Source: Diplonema papillatum
Lineage: Eukaryota > Euglenozoa > Diplonemea > Diplonemida > Diplonemidae
Assembly (NCBI GenBank): GCA_030068145.1
Contig: JAPJBO010000277.1
Location: 124,001 to 188,000, forward strand
Direction: 5' to 3'
DNA: 64,000 bases
This document shows, piece after piece, positions 1 through 9,896 of the stretch. The position numbers and the translations under genes are program-made. Under the pieces are notes generated by a model. The model ran no database searches and was not told the origin of the DNA. It worked only from the letters and a program-made list of their open reading frames with translations. Position 1 is the first letter of the stretch; each line of letters starts with the position of its first letter.

Positions 1-107
1 CGCTGTGTACCTGGGGTCTTCGGCTGAGCTTTCGGCTGAGCTTTCGGCTGAGCTTTAGGCTGAGCCTTCGGCTTCGGCTGGACCTTCGGGGAGCTTTTCG
101 CAGGCAT
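1..107 (-). CDS. N-terminus of a Lys/Pro/Gln-rich basic protein, cut by the window edge
   Basis: On the minus strand an ATG at 107 opens a frame that runs off the left edge without a stop. It reads MPAKSSPKVQPKPKAQPK and then repeats KAQPK four times before TPGTQ. Such short Lys-Pro-Ala repeats occur in histone H1-like tails and other basic DNA-binding proteins, but nothing here fixes the family. The last codons read CCCCAG followed by GTACAC, which could be a 5' splice site, so only the first exon may be visible. A dispersed 60 bp module (168-232) lies just upstream of the ATG, as it does for other first exons in this window. Confidence 0.5.
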   Translation of the reverse strand, partial: MPAKSSPKVQPKPKAQPKAQPKAQPKAQPKTPGTQ

Positions 108-167
108 AGTCGATTTTCCCTTTGGAAAGACTAGTGTGGTTGAAATCGAAGCGGGTGGGGCGGTACA

Positions 168-232
168 CGTGTTTTTATGTTTCCGACGATCCCGAATGGG
201 GGTACAGATTGGTGTCTTTCGACTTTATTTTT
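168..232 (-). repeat. Dispersed module W, copy 1
   Basis: On the plus strand the module reads roughly TTTCCGACGATCCC, then GTACAGATTGGTGTCTTTCG. Other copies are at 5577-5637, 32861-32906, 33409-33476 and 47293-47362. A shorter match (GTCTTTCGACCT) lies in the phosphatase leader at 6954-6977. Read on the minus strand, most copies end a few to about 60 bases before a candidate first ATG, so this may be a promoter, leader or 5'-exon piece that spread by duplication. Function is inferred only from position. Confidence 0.6.
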
Positions 233-296
233 TCCGCGCACGGACTGCCTGTTCGAGCTTGTGCGGGCCCAAGAAACTCAGACAAGAATAGCTCTG

Positions 297-605
297 GTGA
301 GGGCAGGGCATAAATGACCAAAATCCTGGAAAAATCGGCAAAAACGGCCAAAATGGGCAAAGTCTGGAAAACATGGCAAAACTGGCCAAAACCTGGAAAA
401 TCGGCAAAAATAGCCAAATTTTGAAAAACATGGCAAAAATGGCCAATCCTGGCCAAATCGGCAAAAACGGGCCAAAATCTGGAAAACACGGCAAAACTGG
501 TCAACATTGACCAAATTCTGGAAAAATTGGCAAGAATAGCCAAAATTGGCCAAAATCTGGAAAATGTGGCAAAAATGGCCAAAAACGACCAAAATCTGGA
601 GGACA
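297..605. repeat. A-rich degenerate minisatellite
   Basis: This is a degenerate tandem array of short units alternating GGCCAAAA, ATCTGGAAAA and CATGGCAAAA, with a period near 18-20 bases. Minus-strand open frames across it reflect the repeat and have no coding character. Confidence 0.85.
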
Positions 606-631
606 GTGTGACCTCCTATGGACTGGTAAAA

Positions 632-895
632 AACCGTTATATAACGTTATATAACGTTATATAACGTTATATAACGTTATATAACGTTATATAACGTTAT
701 TATAACGTTATATAACGTTATTATAACGTTATATAACGTTATATAACGTTATAACGGTCAAATAACGTTATTTTTCGACCAAAAATGGCAAATAACGGTT
801 TTATAACGGTCAATAACGGTTTTTCTGGATTTAGGGGGGGGGTAACAAATAACTCCGGGAATAACGTTATATAACGTTATATAACGTTATATAAC
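632..895. repeat. ATAACGTTAT palindromic array
   Basis: Repeats of TATAACGTTA with a period of about 10, perfect for the first 120 bases and degenerate later, with a relapse at 860-893. Each unit is self-complementary around AACGTT, so long cruciforms or hairpins are possible on either strand. Confidence 0.95.
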
Positions 896-916
896 GGCCA
901 TCTATGTCATTTTGGA

Positions 917-1667
917 GTAAACGTTGAGTAAACGTTGTGTAGCGTTTACTGTATCAAGGGCGGCATCCACTGGAAACGCAATCTATCAAGGAAGAGGGGC
1001 AACTAAGTAAAATATCCAGACGCACCTTTCGTCACAAAAGGCGAACAAGCGCAAAGGAGACGCCTGGGAGGGGTGACATTCACGGAAGTACCCGGAAGAT
1101 GCGCAAGGTAACCTGCAAGTCCTGCGATAAGGCCTTCTCCACCGCCTCTGCTGAGCACCTGCTCGGCCAAGGCAGCGGCACTGGCGGCTGCGCCCCAAAA
1201 GATCCCATGGTGGTAGCACACACCCGCCTTCGTCGTCAAGCTGAAGGCAGCAGAAGAAAAATGAGAAAGCCAAGACGAAGCAGCTGAATATGGTGCCATT
1301 CCTCACTCGAGCGACCACTGTAGTGGACGCCCACGAAGCCATCAGGGACTTCTTCTATGAAGAAGCCATCGGGTTTAACAAGGCTACTGGTCGTTCGTTC
1401 CTGACAATGGTTTCAGTCCTGTGCGGGCTATCAGCACACGATGAGTACACCCCCCCAACGCCCGAAGAACTCGGTGGGGTGATGCTTGACGCCGCCATAA
1501 AAGAGATGGACAGCCTGATGGAACGTGGGTTGCGCCAGGAGGCCAAGTATGGTCTAACCGTGCTCTGTAGGCGAGTAAACGTTTACCGCGAGTAAACGTA
1601 AACGTTTACCGTTTATAAACGTTTACGTTCACTCATTTTGGAGTAAACGCGTTTACTCAACGTTTAC
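917..1667 (+). mobile_element. Short hAT-type DNA transposon relic with inverted ends
   Basis: An 18-base sequence, GTAAACGTTGAGTAAACG (917-934), recurs as an exact inverted copy at 1650-1667. Between them is coding sequence resembling the first part of a hAT transposase, so the whole 751 bp looks like an internally deleted hAT element. Further GTAAACG words next to the right arm (1570-1650) give sub-terminal repeats of the kind hAT transposases bind. No clear 8 bp target duplication was identified. Confidence 0.6.
1099..1595 (+). pseudogene. hAT transposase N-terminal remnant (BED-like finger and start of the catalytic region)
   Basis: The frame at 1099-1287 begins MRKVTCKSCDKAFSTAS and has the C-x2-C, Thr/Ser and HL spacing of a BED-type zinc finger. 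The next frame (1290-1595) contains AIRDFFYEEAIGFNKATG, which fits the hAT motif where a helix beginning AI-x-F-F/I-Y precedes I-x-F-N. The two parts are in different frames, and the catalytic core and the C-terminal dimerisation domain are missing. It lies between the 18 bp inverted repeats. I read it as a dead, deleted element, not a host gene. Confidence 0.6.
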
Positions 1668-3009
1668 CAGCTTCACTGCCCTAGGGGGGGAAAATGTTTC
1701 TTGGGTTTGAAGAGCGCGTGGTGCTTGCACCACTGAGGCCAGGTTATTTAACCGCGGATTTAGTGAAGGATTGTTCAGGAAACGGTCGCGAGCGAAACCC
1801 GACCAGGAAACGACCATTTCACTGTCTTCTTTGTTTTGTGATGCGAACATCACGAGGTGCTGTCCGAAGACACCGCCCACGTGAGCACTGTTAAGCAGCG
1901 GTTGCCAGATACTCCCGTAGCACCTATTCACGGGTTTGCAGGGGTAAAAAGGAAGCCCGGGTTCACGGGTTTGCAGGGGTAAAAAGCCCGGGGGGGAAAA
2001 TCTTAGTTTCGTGTTCAGGCGCTACTTGCCTCTAAGTGTTTGATGCTAGCATCAAGTCTTCTTCGCGGAATGCAGAGTCTTTTTTCTTCGGGGGGGTGGG
2101 GGGGGGGGGGGGGGGGCTGCCGGAATTAGAAAGAATAGCGCGGCTCCTTTTTCTGCAACCCTTCCTTCGTCTATTGTCTTTGCTGCCCGTCCGACCTTTT
2201 TTGCGCAGGGTGGATTGTAAGGACGTGTTTGAAATGGTATGCATGCCGTGCCCTCCGACCATCTGAAGCACACCCTCTGCGTAGTAACCATACAACTACA
2301 CACGGTTGACTCTAGCCTCAGTACCTGGAGTTAATATGGGTGTGCAGAAAAGCGGGGTGCTGCGACTAAAACCCGCTTTTTGAACTCCAGCTTCTCGGCA
2401 GCGTCTGAGGCTGGACTCTACTGTGCAGGATTCAGTTTTGTTGTTGGACGCATGCAACTGTGTTTTGCGCGGTCTTAAAGCGCGTTACGGCTCTTGTTGC
2501 GCTGGCGGTTTTGTCCTTTGACAGGGTGACCCGATACCCCTCGTCTCACTTTTCAAGATACGGCTCTTTGCCATGCTTACAGTTTCCAGACGCTAGCACC
2601 CACGACTGGTGAGTGGCGTTGACAAGGGGGTTCACCTGACAAGGGGTTCTTCCTTCGAAAAAGTGAGCCGCTCTTCGTGCGTTTGTGGGAGTCATTTGCG
2701 TGCAAATGAGAACCTCACTGTATCAGCCTTCCGCTAAGAGGCACGGGAGGGGGTCGGAGTCACTTCGTAAGTTACATAACAGATGCGTATTCAGGCAACA
2801 AAGAGCCACCGAATGGAAGTGGGTCGCAGAGTGGCAAAGAAACAGGGAGAGAGGGACAAAAAACCTCGTAACATACGAAGTGAAGTACTGGACGAGCTTG
2901 TACCGAAGTTGAACTTGGACTTGCGTGCGGGGAGGTGGACCTGTTGGTCAATCACGAAACACGAAGACCGCAGGAACAACCAGCGAGCGTAGAGATAGAG
3001 AGAAAGCGG
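1668..3009. other. No gene recognised
   Basis: The stretch holds a short direct repeat (CACGGGTTTGCAGGGGTAAAAAG at 1930-1984, two copies), a G run at 2088-2116 and otherwise unique-looking sequence. Open frames are short, with no recognisable protein. Confidence 0.6.
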
Positions 3010-3150
3010 GATATTAATCATCATGTTTCAAATCCCCGATTGCGCGTAACCTGGAAGCACCCAGAGGGTGTCGGTGGTACAAAGGTGCAGTTGCCCGCAT
3101 CCATCCGGCAATCAGCTCGCATCGGGGAGGTGACGCTACCCACCTGGACA
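3010..3150 (+). repeat. Dispersed repeat N
   Basis: This stretch recurs inverted at 7835-7968, sharing blocks such as CGATTGCGCGTAACCTGGAAG and GCATCCATCCGGCAATCAGC. No coding potential or terminal repeats were seen. Confidence 0.7.
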
Positions 3151-3309
3151 AGGTGTCCTGCTGCCCCTCGGTAGAAGAATGTAGCAGTGCAAGAAGACAG
3201 GAGGAGCCGGGGAATGGGTACCGCCCGTCGAAATCTTCTTCGAAATCTTACCTCATTTTTCGGACTTTTGGGTACTTTGGCTCGTTTTTTGCAAGAAATT
3301 TCGCTTTTT

Positions 3310-4118
3310 CTTCCTCAAGCCGGGCCGCTACTAGGGGGGGGTCAAATACTGTAGGTAGTCAAATACAATATTATTGGCAAATACAATAGGTAGGGGTTTT
3401 GGTGAGCATAGTCTTGGAATACAATACTATTTGTCCTCAGTGGGGGTTTGCAGGGGTTTCCACGGGCTTCCCCACTCGAGAGCAGCTTCTTTTTCAGAGT
3501 TAAAGTTCGCTTGAAATTCCGGGGTTTTAGGGTCTCCGTGTGACTGTTCATGAATGGGTTCTCTTAGAGCAAGAAAGGGCTATGTGGTTACGGGTTGTAT
3601 ATTTAGTGCACGCTTTCGTTATGGGTTATGGCTAGCCATGTCCGGGACTGTTTTTCGAGAGAAGTTCAATGTGGAACACTCCTGAAGCCGGGAGACCAAT
3701 CTTACTGCTTGATTTCGCTGTCGATGGCATTTTCCTCGGATTCAGATTCAATATAATTTCTGAGAACCACCCGAACCCGAAAAGAAATGGCCCGCTTTTT
3801 TTTAGCACGTGGTCCAGCGGTTCCCACACCCACATGTGGTGCTGAGGGTGCTGGCTCGATTCCTGGCGGAGTGGTTTTTCCAAAGTCTGAAGTGCCACCT
3901 GGGGGTCAGATTTTAGGCTATATCGAGTGTAGAAAAGGTGCCGATACATGCCAGGGATAGCTCTTTCCGTCCCGCACATTGTTAACCCCCAAGTGCCTGT
4001 ACACCAGACTTTCAGCACCCAGACTTTTGAAAACCCGGTTTTCTTTAGCCTCCCCCAGCAAATACAATATTATACCTATTGTATTTGACCCCCCCCCAGT
4101 AGGCTCGGCTTGAGGAAG
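3310..4118. mobile_element. 809 bp inverted-repeat element (IR-A)
   Basis: The left end reads CTTCCTCAAGCCGGGCC, CTACTAGGGGGGG, then TCAAATAC. The right end carries the inverted counterpart (TTGACCCCCCCCCAGTAG, then CGGCTTGAGGAAG). The arms match over about 55 bases. The interior has no transposase frame. It contains a copy of dispersed repeat Z (3486-3650) and a tRNA-like stretch near 3808-3876. This fits a non-autonomous DNA transposon. Element IR-B (39605-40652) shares the CTACTGGGGGGG end sequence. Confidence 0.7.
3486..3650 (+). repeat. Dispersed repeat Z (AGAGTTAAAGTTCGCTTGAA)
   Basis: A near-identical copy is at 25386-25550. More diverged copies are at 15859-15990, 23044-23170, 25243-25330, 35155-35260, 42972-43050, 44960-44995 and 57533-57600. 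Related sequence is inside the duplicated membrane-protein region (32095-32180, 32625-32705, 32975-33040). Shared landmarks are TTCGCTTGAAA, GGGTTTTAGGGTCTCC and CTAGCCATGTCCGG. No ends or coding capacity were recognised. Confidence 0.8.
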
Positions 4119-4168
4119 TACCACGCTCCGAAGGAGCGTGACTACATATATATATGAGCGCTATTGTG

Positions 4169-4196
4169 CGTCTGTCTGTCTGTCTGTCTGTCTGTG
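4169..4196. repeat. TCTG tetranucleotide microsatellite
   Basis: About seven perfect copies of TCTG. Confidence 0.95.
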
Positions 4197-4257
4197 GGTG
4201 TGGGACGAGCCACGGATGGATTGTGCAGACGCGGCCGCCTAATTGCGGCCCCCACTC

Positions 4258-4625
4258 GGCACTTTTTAGCACTACCAATCTTGCGGGTTGCCCTTCAAAT
4301 GTATTGTGCAAGGCTAAAAAGACGTAGGCAGCGTGTTTTGGTGGTTTGATCAGAATTCCTTACCTGAATATACACAGGGTAAATACAACGATCACCCGGC
4401 ACGCACAAACAAAACGAAGCGCCTGTCTTTTTTCAGCACCACTGACAATCTTGCGGGTTGCCCTTCAATGTATTGTACAGGCTAAAAAGACGTAGGCAGC
4501 GTGTTTTGGTGGTTGATCAGAATTCCGTACCTGCATATACACAGGGTAAATACAAGTGGGAAAACGATCACCCGGCACGCACAAACAAACTCCGAGTCCG
4601 ATCTGCCGGCACGGCCTTCTCGAAC
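4258..4625 (+). repeat. Tandem dimer of dispersed repeat L
   Basis: Two direct copies of a ~185 bp unit (about 4258-4440 and 4441-4625). They share ATCTTGCGGGTTGCCCTTCA, AAAAAGACGTAGGCAGCGTG and CCCGGCACGCACAAACAAA. An inverted copy is at 53035-53210, with fragments at 27040-27065, 35680-35700 and 43926-43955. Confidence 0.8.
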
Positions 4626-5294
4626 ATGCTTTTTGAGCGCCTCTTTTTTAGATCTTGCCCCCGCGAAGAAAACGTTTGTCAAGTTAGATGAGGCTCAGGT
4701 CCACCCCCGGTCTCTGCTGGGTGGTGTTGCTAGCCTAGCCCCTTCGTGTCACCTGCTGATGATGACATCCTGGCCGGCCCAATAGCGTGTGGTAGTATTT
4801 TAACTACTGCTGTTGGTGTATCCCCGTCATGACCATGAGGTCGGATCATCCATCATAAGAACCGGGGTAAAACAGGAGCACCCGGCCGGTGAAAGCGCAA
4901 GACAAGGAGAAAGTAGCCGCAGAGCTTGCCATCTCTTTAGCTACTGTACTGCTTCGTGGCGGAGGACGAGAAGCTGCGTCACTCGCGCGCTTTCGTTGAT
5001 TTTCAGGGTCGTATTTGCCATTGACGAACTGCACCACTGTAAGCGTTGTGCAGGCGCTCTTCGTGAAAAGGACTCAGGTCTAGACTTCACTGCAAGCGTT
5101 GTGCAAGTGCTCTTCGCGAAAGGGAATGCGTGAACATTCCGCAACCCGGATGCAGAGATCTGAAGTGGTGACACATTGACGATCCTGTTGACCATGTCCA
5201 CAGGCCCCGGATGATGCAGTCATCTCTTGAAGGAAGGGTTGACCTTGAAACGCTTCACGCGGGGACAGGGTTAACTATCCTGGAAAGCTGCACT
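4626..5294. other. No gene recognised; one direct repeat
   Basis: A 58 bp block at 5060-5118, starting CTTCGTGAAAAGGACTCAGG, recurs at 5459-5515. Nothing else identifiable was seen. Confidence 0.55.
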
Positions 5295-5455
5295 TCTTCG
5301 TGTAGTAGGGTGTCTTGTGGATGTGCATGGAAAAAACAGGGGAGATCTCATTCTCTTGCATCGGGCCGTACCGTTAACCGCAATAGGTCTCCTAGGCTAA
5401 AAGCCGCTGGCCGACAGAACAATGTAGGTAAGGGAAGTCGGCAAACTGGATCCGT
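5295..5455 (+). repeat. Dispersed repeat Q
   Basis: The block recurs inverted at 8445-8530 and 8815-8870, the second copy being split by about 285 bp of other sequence. Shared words include GATGTGCATGGAAAAAACAG and CGCAATAGGTCTC. Confidence 0.7.
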
Positions 5456-5576
5456 AACTTCGTGAAAAGGACTCAGGTCTAGACTTCACTGCAAGCGTTT
5501 TGCAGGTGCTCTCAGTAAGAAGGACTCGGGTCTAGAAGCCGAAGCTGGGAATTCGATGACCTACTCCTTCATTTGT

Positions 5577-5830
5577 TTGTGTTTCCGACGATCCCGTGGG
5601 ACGTACAGATTGGTGTCGTTCGACCTTTGTTTGTTTGTTGTGAGGTTCAGCTTGGTGCGTGTGATCGGTGGGAGGGGGGGGATTGGGTAGGGAGCTTTAC
5701 TGTATCGGGCTAGACTTTAACTCATGCTTGAGCCAGGATGCTCACTCCGCTGCCTTCCCGCTGGGCTCTTGGTAGCTGATCCGCTAGCCTACACCTTTCA
5801 TTACGGTGGCGTTGCGCGCTGTGCGACCTC
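5577..5830 (+). repeat. Module W copy 2 plus a 190 bp block shared with 33409-34318
   Basis: After the W module the sequence continues GTGAGGTTCAGCTTGGTGCG and then a block (ACTGTATCGGGCTAGACTTT through CTGGGCTCTTGGTAGCTGAT). The same succession occurs at 33409-33510 and 34185-34318, where two copies of family Y have been inserted in the middle. This copy shows the uninterrupted arrangement. It ends about 95 bases beyond the stop codon of the phosphatase gene. Confidence 0.75.
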
Positions 5831-5924
5831 TGTCGTTTTTGTTGCAAACCGAGTCGCATCCATCGACGGTCACGCACGAGATGGAAGAACGCGCGAAGAC
5901 GTTGCGTTGAAGGGGCACTGCGGT

Positions 5925-6929
5925 TTACAACAGTTTGCGAGGAGGCACCGGAAACGCGACGTACAAGACGTTGCCATGCGAGTCGTAGTACCTTACCGTG
6001 GTGGACGTGTTCGTGACTGTAAGAGACGAGAACCCGGCGTCAGCGCCGTACGTCGTGCCGGCGTCCATGTTGAATTTCATAGACCCCGGAGGCAGCACTT
6101 CGGTGTGTCCGGGCGCGTAGCAGCACTCCTTTCCGGCCCCGCTCAGCACCAGTGTTTGGCCGGCGTATTCGAAGTGCCCCAAGCAGTGGTCGTGGCCCGC
6201 GATGTACCCGCTCGCGTTGTACTTCCGCAGCATCGGCAGCACTTCGACGAGCAGGAAGGGCGTCGGGCCGTGCATGCACTGGGAGAGGATGGGGTAGTGC
6301 CCAGCCACCCACAGGTAGTCAGCGGTCGACTTGCTCAGCGTGTCCTCCAACCATGACAGCTGAGCTTCAGCGAGCTTCGGGTCCTCTGGGCCGTTTGGTT
6401 TGACGAATTCGCCGGTTTCTTCGTCGTGGTAGCTGAGGCCGGTCATCAGCACGGTGTCGATCATGACGATCTGCGTCGTGATCGTCTTGTTGCCAGCCGC
6501 AGCGAAGGACTCGACGAAGGTGTAGTAGTACGCGGGGAACGTCCACCGGGTCGACAGGGAGGAATACGCGATCTCCGCCGTCACGTTGCCTTTGTGGTCG
6601 TGGTTGCCAGCCAGGACATACCAAGGCACCTGCAAGCTCGGGGCGGTGAACACGCTCTCGAAGGTGCTGTCAAAACGGGGCGAGCGCTCCGCCGACGAGT
6701 TGATGCCCGCGTAGTAGAAGTTGTCGCCGACGGCCAACACGTACGAAACGTCCCCCAGGGCGGCGGCGGCGGCCCCCATTCCCTTGTTGTTGTCGACCTC
6801 CCCCGGCGTCGTCGGGTCCGCGTCTGACGCGCCCCCCCAGTCGCCGATCACCAAAAAGCTCTGCGAGTCCTTTGCGGACGCGCAGCCCGCCGCCGCGGCC
6901 AGCAAAGCGGCGGCGAGGCTGTTCATCAT
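5925..6929 (-). CDS. Tartrate-resistant (purple) acid phosphatase, secreted
   Basis: The 334-residue protein starts at the first Met of a MMNSLAAALLAAAAGCASAKD signal peptide. The open frame extends 38 codons further, but that sequence is basic and follows an AG-rich leader. Metallophosphatase motifs appear in order: GDWGG (29-33), GDNFYYAG (68-75), GNHDH (108-112), GHYP (210-213) and GHDHCLGH (245-252). Together these give the Asp, Tyr, Asn and His ligands of the two-metal site, Tyr being the ligand that colours purple acid phosphatases. Length and order fit the small mammalian ACP5-like type. The predicted role is hydrolysis of phosphate monoesters outside the cell or in an acidic vacuole. 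The frame is intact and no introns are needed. An AACAACAG sequence 40 bases before the ATG could accept a spliced leader. Confidence 0.93.
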   Translation of the reverse strand: MMNSLAAALLAAAAGCASAKDSQSFLVIGDWGGASDADPTTPGEVDNNKGMGAAAAALGDVSYVLAVGDNFYYAGINSSAERSPRFDSTFESVFTAPSLQVPWYVLAGNHDHKGNVTAEIAYSSLSTRWTFPAYYYTFVESFAAAGNKTITTQIVMIDTVLMTGLSYHDEETGEFVKPNGPEDPKLAEAQLSWLEDTLSKSTADYLWVAGHYPILSQCMHGPTPFLLVEVLPMLRKYNASGYIAGHDHCLGHFEYAGQTLVLSGAGKECCYAPGHTEVLPPGSMKFNMDAGTTYGADAGFSSLTVTNTSTTVRYYDSHGNVLYVAFPVPPRKLL

Positions 6930-6947
6930 TCGGCTCTTCTTTCCTTT

Positions 6948-6990
6948 GCGGAATTTGCGTCTTTCGACCTGTTGTTTATCCGAGTCGCGG
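6948..6990 (-). promoter_or_regulatory. Phosphatase leader with a piece of module W
   Basis: The plus-strand words GTCTTTCGACCT and TTGTTT (6954-6977) match the core of module W and lie 25-48 bases before the phosphatase ATG. A minus-strand AACAACAG here is a candidate splice acceptor. A regulatory role is inferred from position only. Confidence 0.35.
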
Positions 6991-7017
6991 CGGAGGTATG
7001 GAAGAGGAAGAAGTAGA

Positions 7018-7682
7018 AGTACTCGAGGGACTGCCTTGTGCACATTTCGAAGAGCGGGAGAGTAGTAGTAGTAGTAGTATGTGTCGTCTGCCGAAGCAGC
7101 CGGAGACAGCAGGCGCAGGGGGCAGGTCTTGCTTTACAATTCTCTTCTTCATGGAGACCCGCCCCCGGCAATCCCGACTGTCCAATCACGGTCGCGAAAG
7201 GTTTGTGCCCTATAGTGATGAGGTGGTTGACCAGGCCCTCACGAAACCTTATACACAACACGGCTACAACACGAGGTTGCAGCCCTGCTTAGGTGTGCAC
7301 TTAGCCATCACAGGGCCCCAGATCTCGCTACTTGACCTAACACAGCTGCCACCCAGAAGGCCGCAGCAGTAACCTTCGCAATGAAGGCACGCGCAGCTGA
7401 GTGTATGTAGGCGATCCATACAACAGCTGCATCAGACGCAGCTTGATCCGAGAGCTCGCTAGGGGAGGTGGCGCTGCTCACCTGCCAGTCTCACAACTGA
7501 CTGCTGCCCCCTTCCCCCCCCCCCCTGACTGCGTCGTTTTGTTGAACGCTTACGCCCGCCACGAAACCCAGATTTACCTGTGTTTCGTGTAGGCTACAGC
7601 ACATTTACCTCCTTTGATCTATCGCAATTGGCAGTCTGCTCAAGCATTTCCTACACAGCAGGTGCTTATACAAAAGAAAAAA
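7018..7682 (+). mobile_element. SINE-X copy split by a ~470 bp insertion
   Basis: The head (7018-7062, TACTCGAGGGACTGCCTTGT) and tail (7536-7682, TTGTTGAACGCTTACGCCCG to an A-rich end) match full-length SINE-X copies elsewhere. The interruption carries dispersed repeat M. SINE-X has a 5' AAATACTCGAG start and a 3' GGTGCTTATACAAAAAA end, is ~215-225 bp and codes for nothing. Its A-rich tail suggests LINE-driven copying. Other copies are annotated separately. Confidence 0.75.
7120..7500 (+). repeat. Dispersed repeat M
   Basis: Recurs in the same orientation at 11240-11500 (CCCTATAGTGAGGTGGTTGA, CTTGACCTGACACAGCTGCC, AACCTTCGCAATGAAGGC). A small segment is at 11870-11910, and an inverted part at 7725-7810. 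This copy sits inside a SINE-X, so it inserted later. Confidence 0.75.
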
Positions 7683-7834
7683 GCCGCTCCGGGGTCCATG
7701 AACGTGACGGTTACGTGCACAAGGCGTCGTGGGGCTTGGGTCAACCACCTCATCACTACAGAGCACAACCCTTTCGCGATCGTGATTGGACAGTCGGGAT
7801 TGCCTGGGGGCAGCAGGACACCTCGTCGTCAGGT

Positions 7835-7968
7835 CGTGGGTAGCGTCATCTCCCCGATGCGAGCTGATTGCCGGATGGATGCGGGCAACTGCACCTTTGT
7901 ACCACCGGCACCCTCTGGGTGCTTCCAGGTTACGCGCAATCGGGGGTTTGAGACAAGATGATTAGTAT
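7835..7968 (-). repeat. Dispersed repeat N, inverted copy
   Basis: Inverted match to 3010-3150. The inverted piece of repeat M at 7725-7810 lies directly before it, so this stretch is a mosaic. Confidence 0.7.
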
Positions 7969-7999
7969 CAAAAGCCCGCAACCACGCGGCGTTGACGGT

Positions 8000-9150
8000 G
8001 GCTGGTCTTTGTAAGGGCTGCCTTGATGTTACTTTGATGAAATCTCACACTAAGCTGAAACTTATCACTACTAGTGCTGTGTGCACACTTGTTCACACTT
8101 TTCAAACCTTCCAAATGTGCAGTCGGTCTTGACTTTGGCATCTGTTCACGTCCAAGTCGATTTGCATGCCGCCTACTGGCACCCAATGTGTCTCTGATGT
8201 TCACAGCCAGCCCTAAGAGAGGAAGTACGATGCATAAGAACTACTGTCGGAAGCGGACAACAACGAAAGAAGGGAAACGGAGACAGAAAAAGGGAACAAA
8301 TAAAAAAGGCGGTATAAACAGCAAGGACAGTTCTGACACGGCTTCCCATGCGCGTGGGTGGCGTGGTGCGTCCTTCATATCGCAGGGGGTGGTGTGGTCG
8401 TTTTCGATGGGTTCCTTGGGGGGATGGCAAGAACGTGCTTGGAACCGGATCCAGCTGACTTCCCCTTACTTACAGTTCTTCCGTCGGCCAGAGACCTATT
8501 GCGTTTAACGGTACCGCCCGACGAGGAAACGACCTTCAAACAACAGATTGGAAACCGATGATTCAAACATGGTCATAAAGGAAATCGAAAATCCCGAGCA
8601 ATCGGAAAGGCAAACAACTGTTCCCCTCGGCTCAACTGCGGTTGATCGAGGGTGACATCAATTGCACTTATCGGTGGATGTCTTGGCTCTGGGAACCATG
8701 AAGACCAGACGGCCAGACGCGATAGTCAATGGAAATTGCAGAAGCATGAGACTCGTCAGGTCGTCGAATCGCATTAGCGGGCTGGGTTCGTTGAGTGTCG
8801 CTTGGAAAATCTAATCTTTCAGACTGCGTTCGAGATCTCCCCTGTTTTTTCCATGCACATCCAGTGCTCCCGCCAACCTCACTTTTCGTGAGGAAACCCA
8901 AAAACCTGGGTTCGGGGGGTTTTTTTTTCTCCCCCGCTAGGCTCTCGCGTTTGGAGCAGGCTATCAGCTTCTGCTGCAGGGGGCTCCGGCCCCCCCGGCG
9001 AACGGTATCAACGGGAAAAAGGTGAGGAATTCCTCACCCTCTTTTTTTCCAGCCTCTTTTTTTTGAGGAGTTCCTCGCACTTTTTCTTTAGCGGGAGCAC
9101 TGTGCACATCCGCAAGACACCGCACTGCACGAAGAAAGGGCAGCTTTCCA
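8000..9150. other. No gene recognised; contains inverted repeat Q pieces
   Basis: Open frames are short and unlike the GC-rich codon use of the convincing exons. Repeat Q pieces are at 8445-8530 and 8815-8870. A palindrome-like AGGAATTCCTCACC/GAGGAGTTCCTCG pair lies near 9022-9077. Confidence 0.55.
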
Positions 9151-9154
9151 GGAA

Positions 9155-9285
9155 GGCGCGACGTACCTTGGGGGGGCCTGGCGCTTGCGCTGAACACGAG
9201 CCCGTAGAGACGGTCAATCCCAGGGCAGAGCGGACGGGGTTGCGGCACTGGGCTAAAGTTTACTCAAGCTTTGCTTGGGGCTCCG
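9155..9285 (+). repeat. Dispersed repeat R
   Basis: Shares CTTGCGCTGAACACGAGC and a GTAGAGACGGTCA/GCAGAGCGGACGGG series with 14832-14955 in the same orientation. Confidence 0.65.
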
Positions 9286-9345
9286 GCTCTTGCCCCCCGG
9301 GCAAGCTTTTCCTTTCGCTCTTGCCTCGAAACCAACTGCGCGAAA

Positions 9346-9895
9346 GGTTGGTGGGCTATGCCTGGATGCTACTGACACGAGGAGGAGCGAACGAGTGGAA
9401 GCCGGGGAAAATTGCTTCTTCGACCTGCCGTTATCACGCCGTATTCGTCCGCCCCCCCGCGGTTCTACATCCTGGTTTAGTAACCTCGTTAGGACACAAC
9501 TCGGAAGATGGTGAGCTATGCCTGGATGCTACTGACACGAGGAAGAGCGAACGATTGGAAGCCGGGGAAAATTGCTTCTTCGACCTACCGTTCTCACGCC
9601 GTATTCGTCCGGCCCCCCCGCGGTTCTACATCCTGGATTAGTACCCTCGTTAGGACTCGACTCGGAAGATGGTGAGCTATGCCTGGAGTACTACTGACAC
9701 GAGGAACAGCGAATGATTGGAAGCCTGGGAAAATTGCTTCCTCAACCGGCCATTCTCACGCCGTATTCGTCGGTTCTACGTCTTGGTTTAGTACCCTCGT
9801 CAGGACTCGACTCGGAAGATGGTGAGCGATGCCTGGATACCACTGACACGAATAACAGCGAATGATGGGAGGCCTGGGAGAACAGCCCCATCGGT
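9346..9895. repeat. ~161 bp minisatellite, about 3.5 units
   Basis: Units begin with GGTGGGCTATGCCTGGATGC at about 9346, 9507, 9668 and 9819, giving periods of 161, 161 and 151. Each carries ACTGACACGAGGA, GGAAAATTGCTTCTTC and CGGTTCTACATCCTGG. The array ends at the stop codon of the RIIa-like gene. Confidence 0.92.
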
Positions 9896-9896
9896 T

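Noticed and set aside
168-232. Module W as a spliced-leader RNA gene
   Set aside because: No Sm-type site, terminator T run or GT donor after a constant ~35-40 nt exon could be seen, and copies vary too much.
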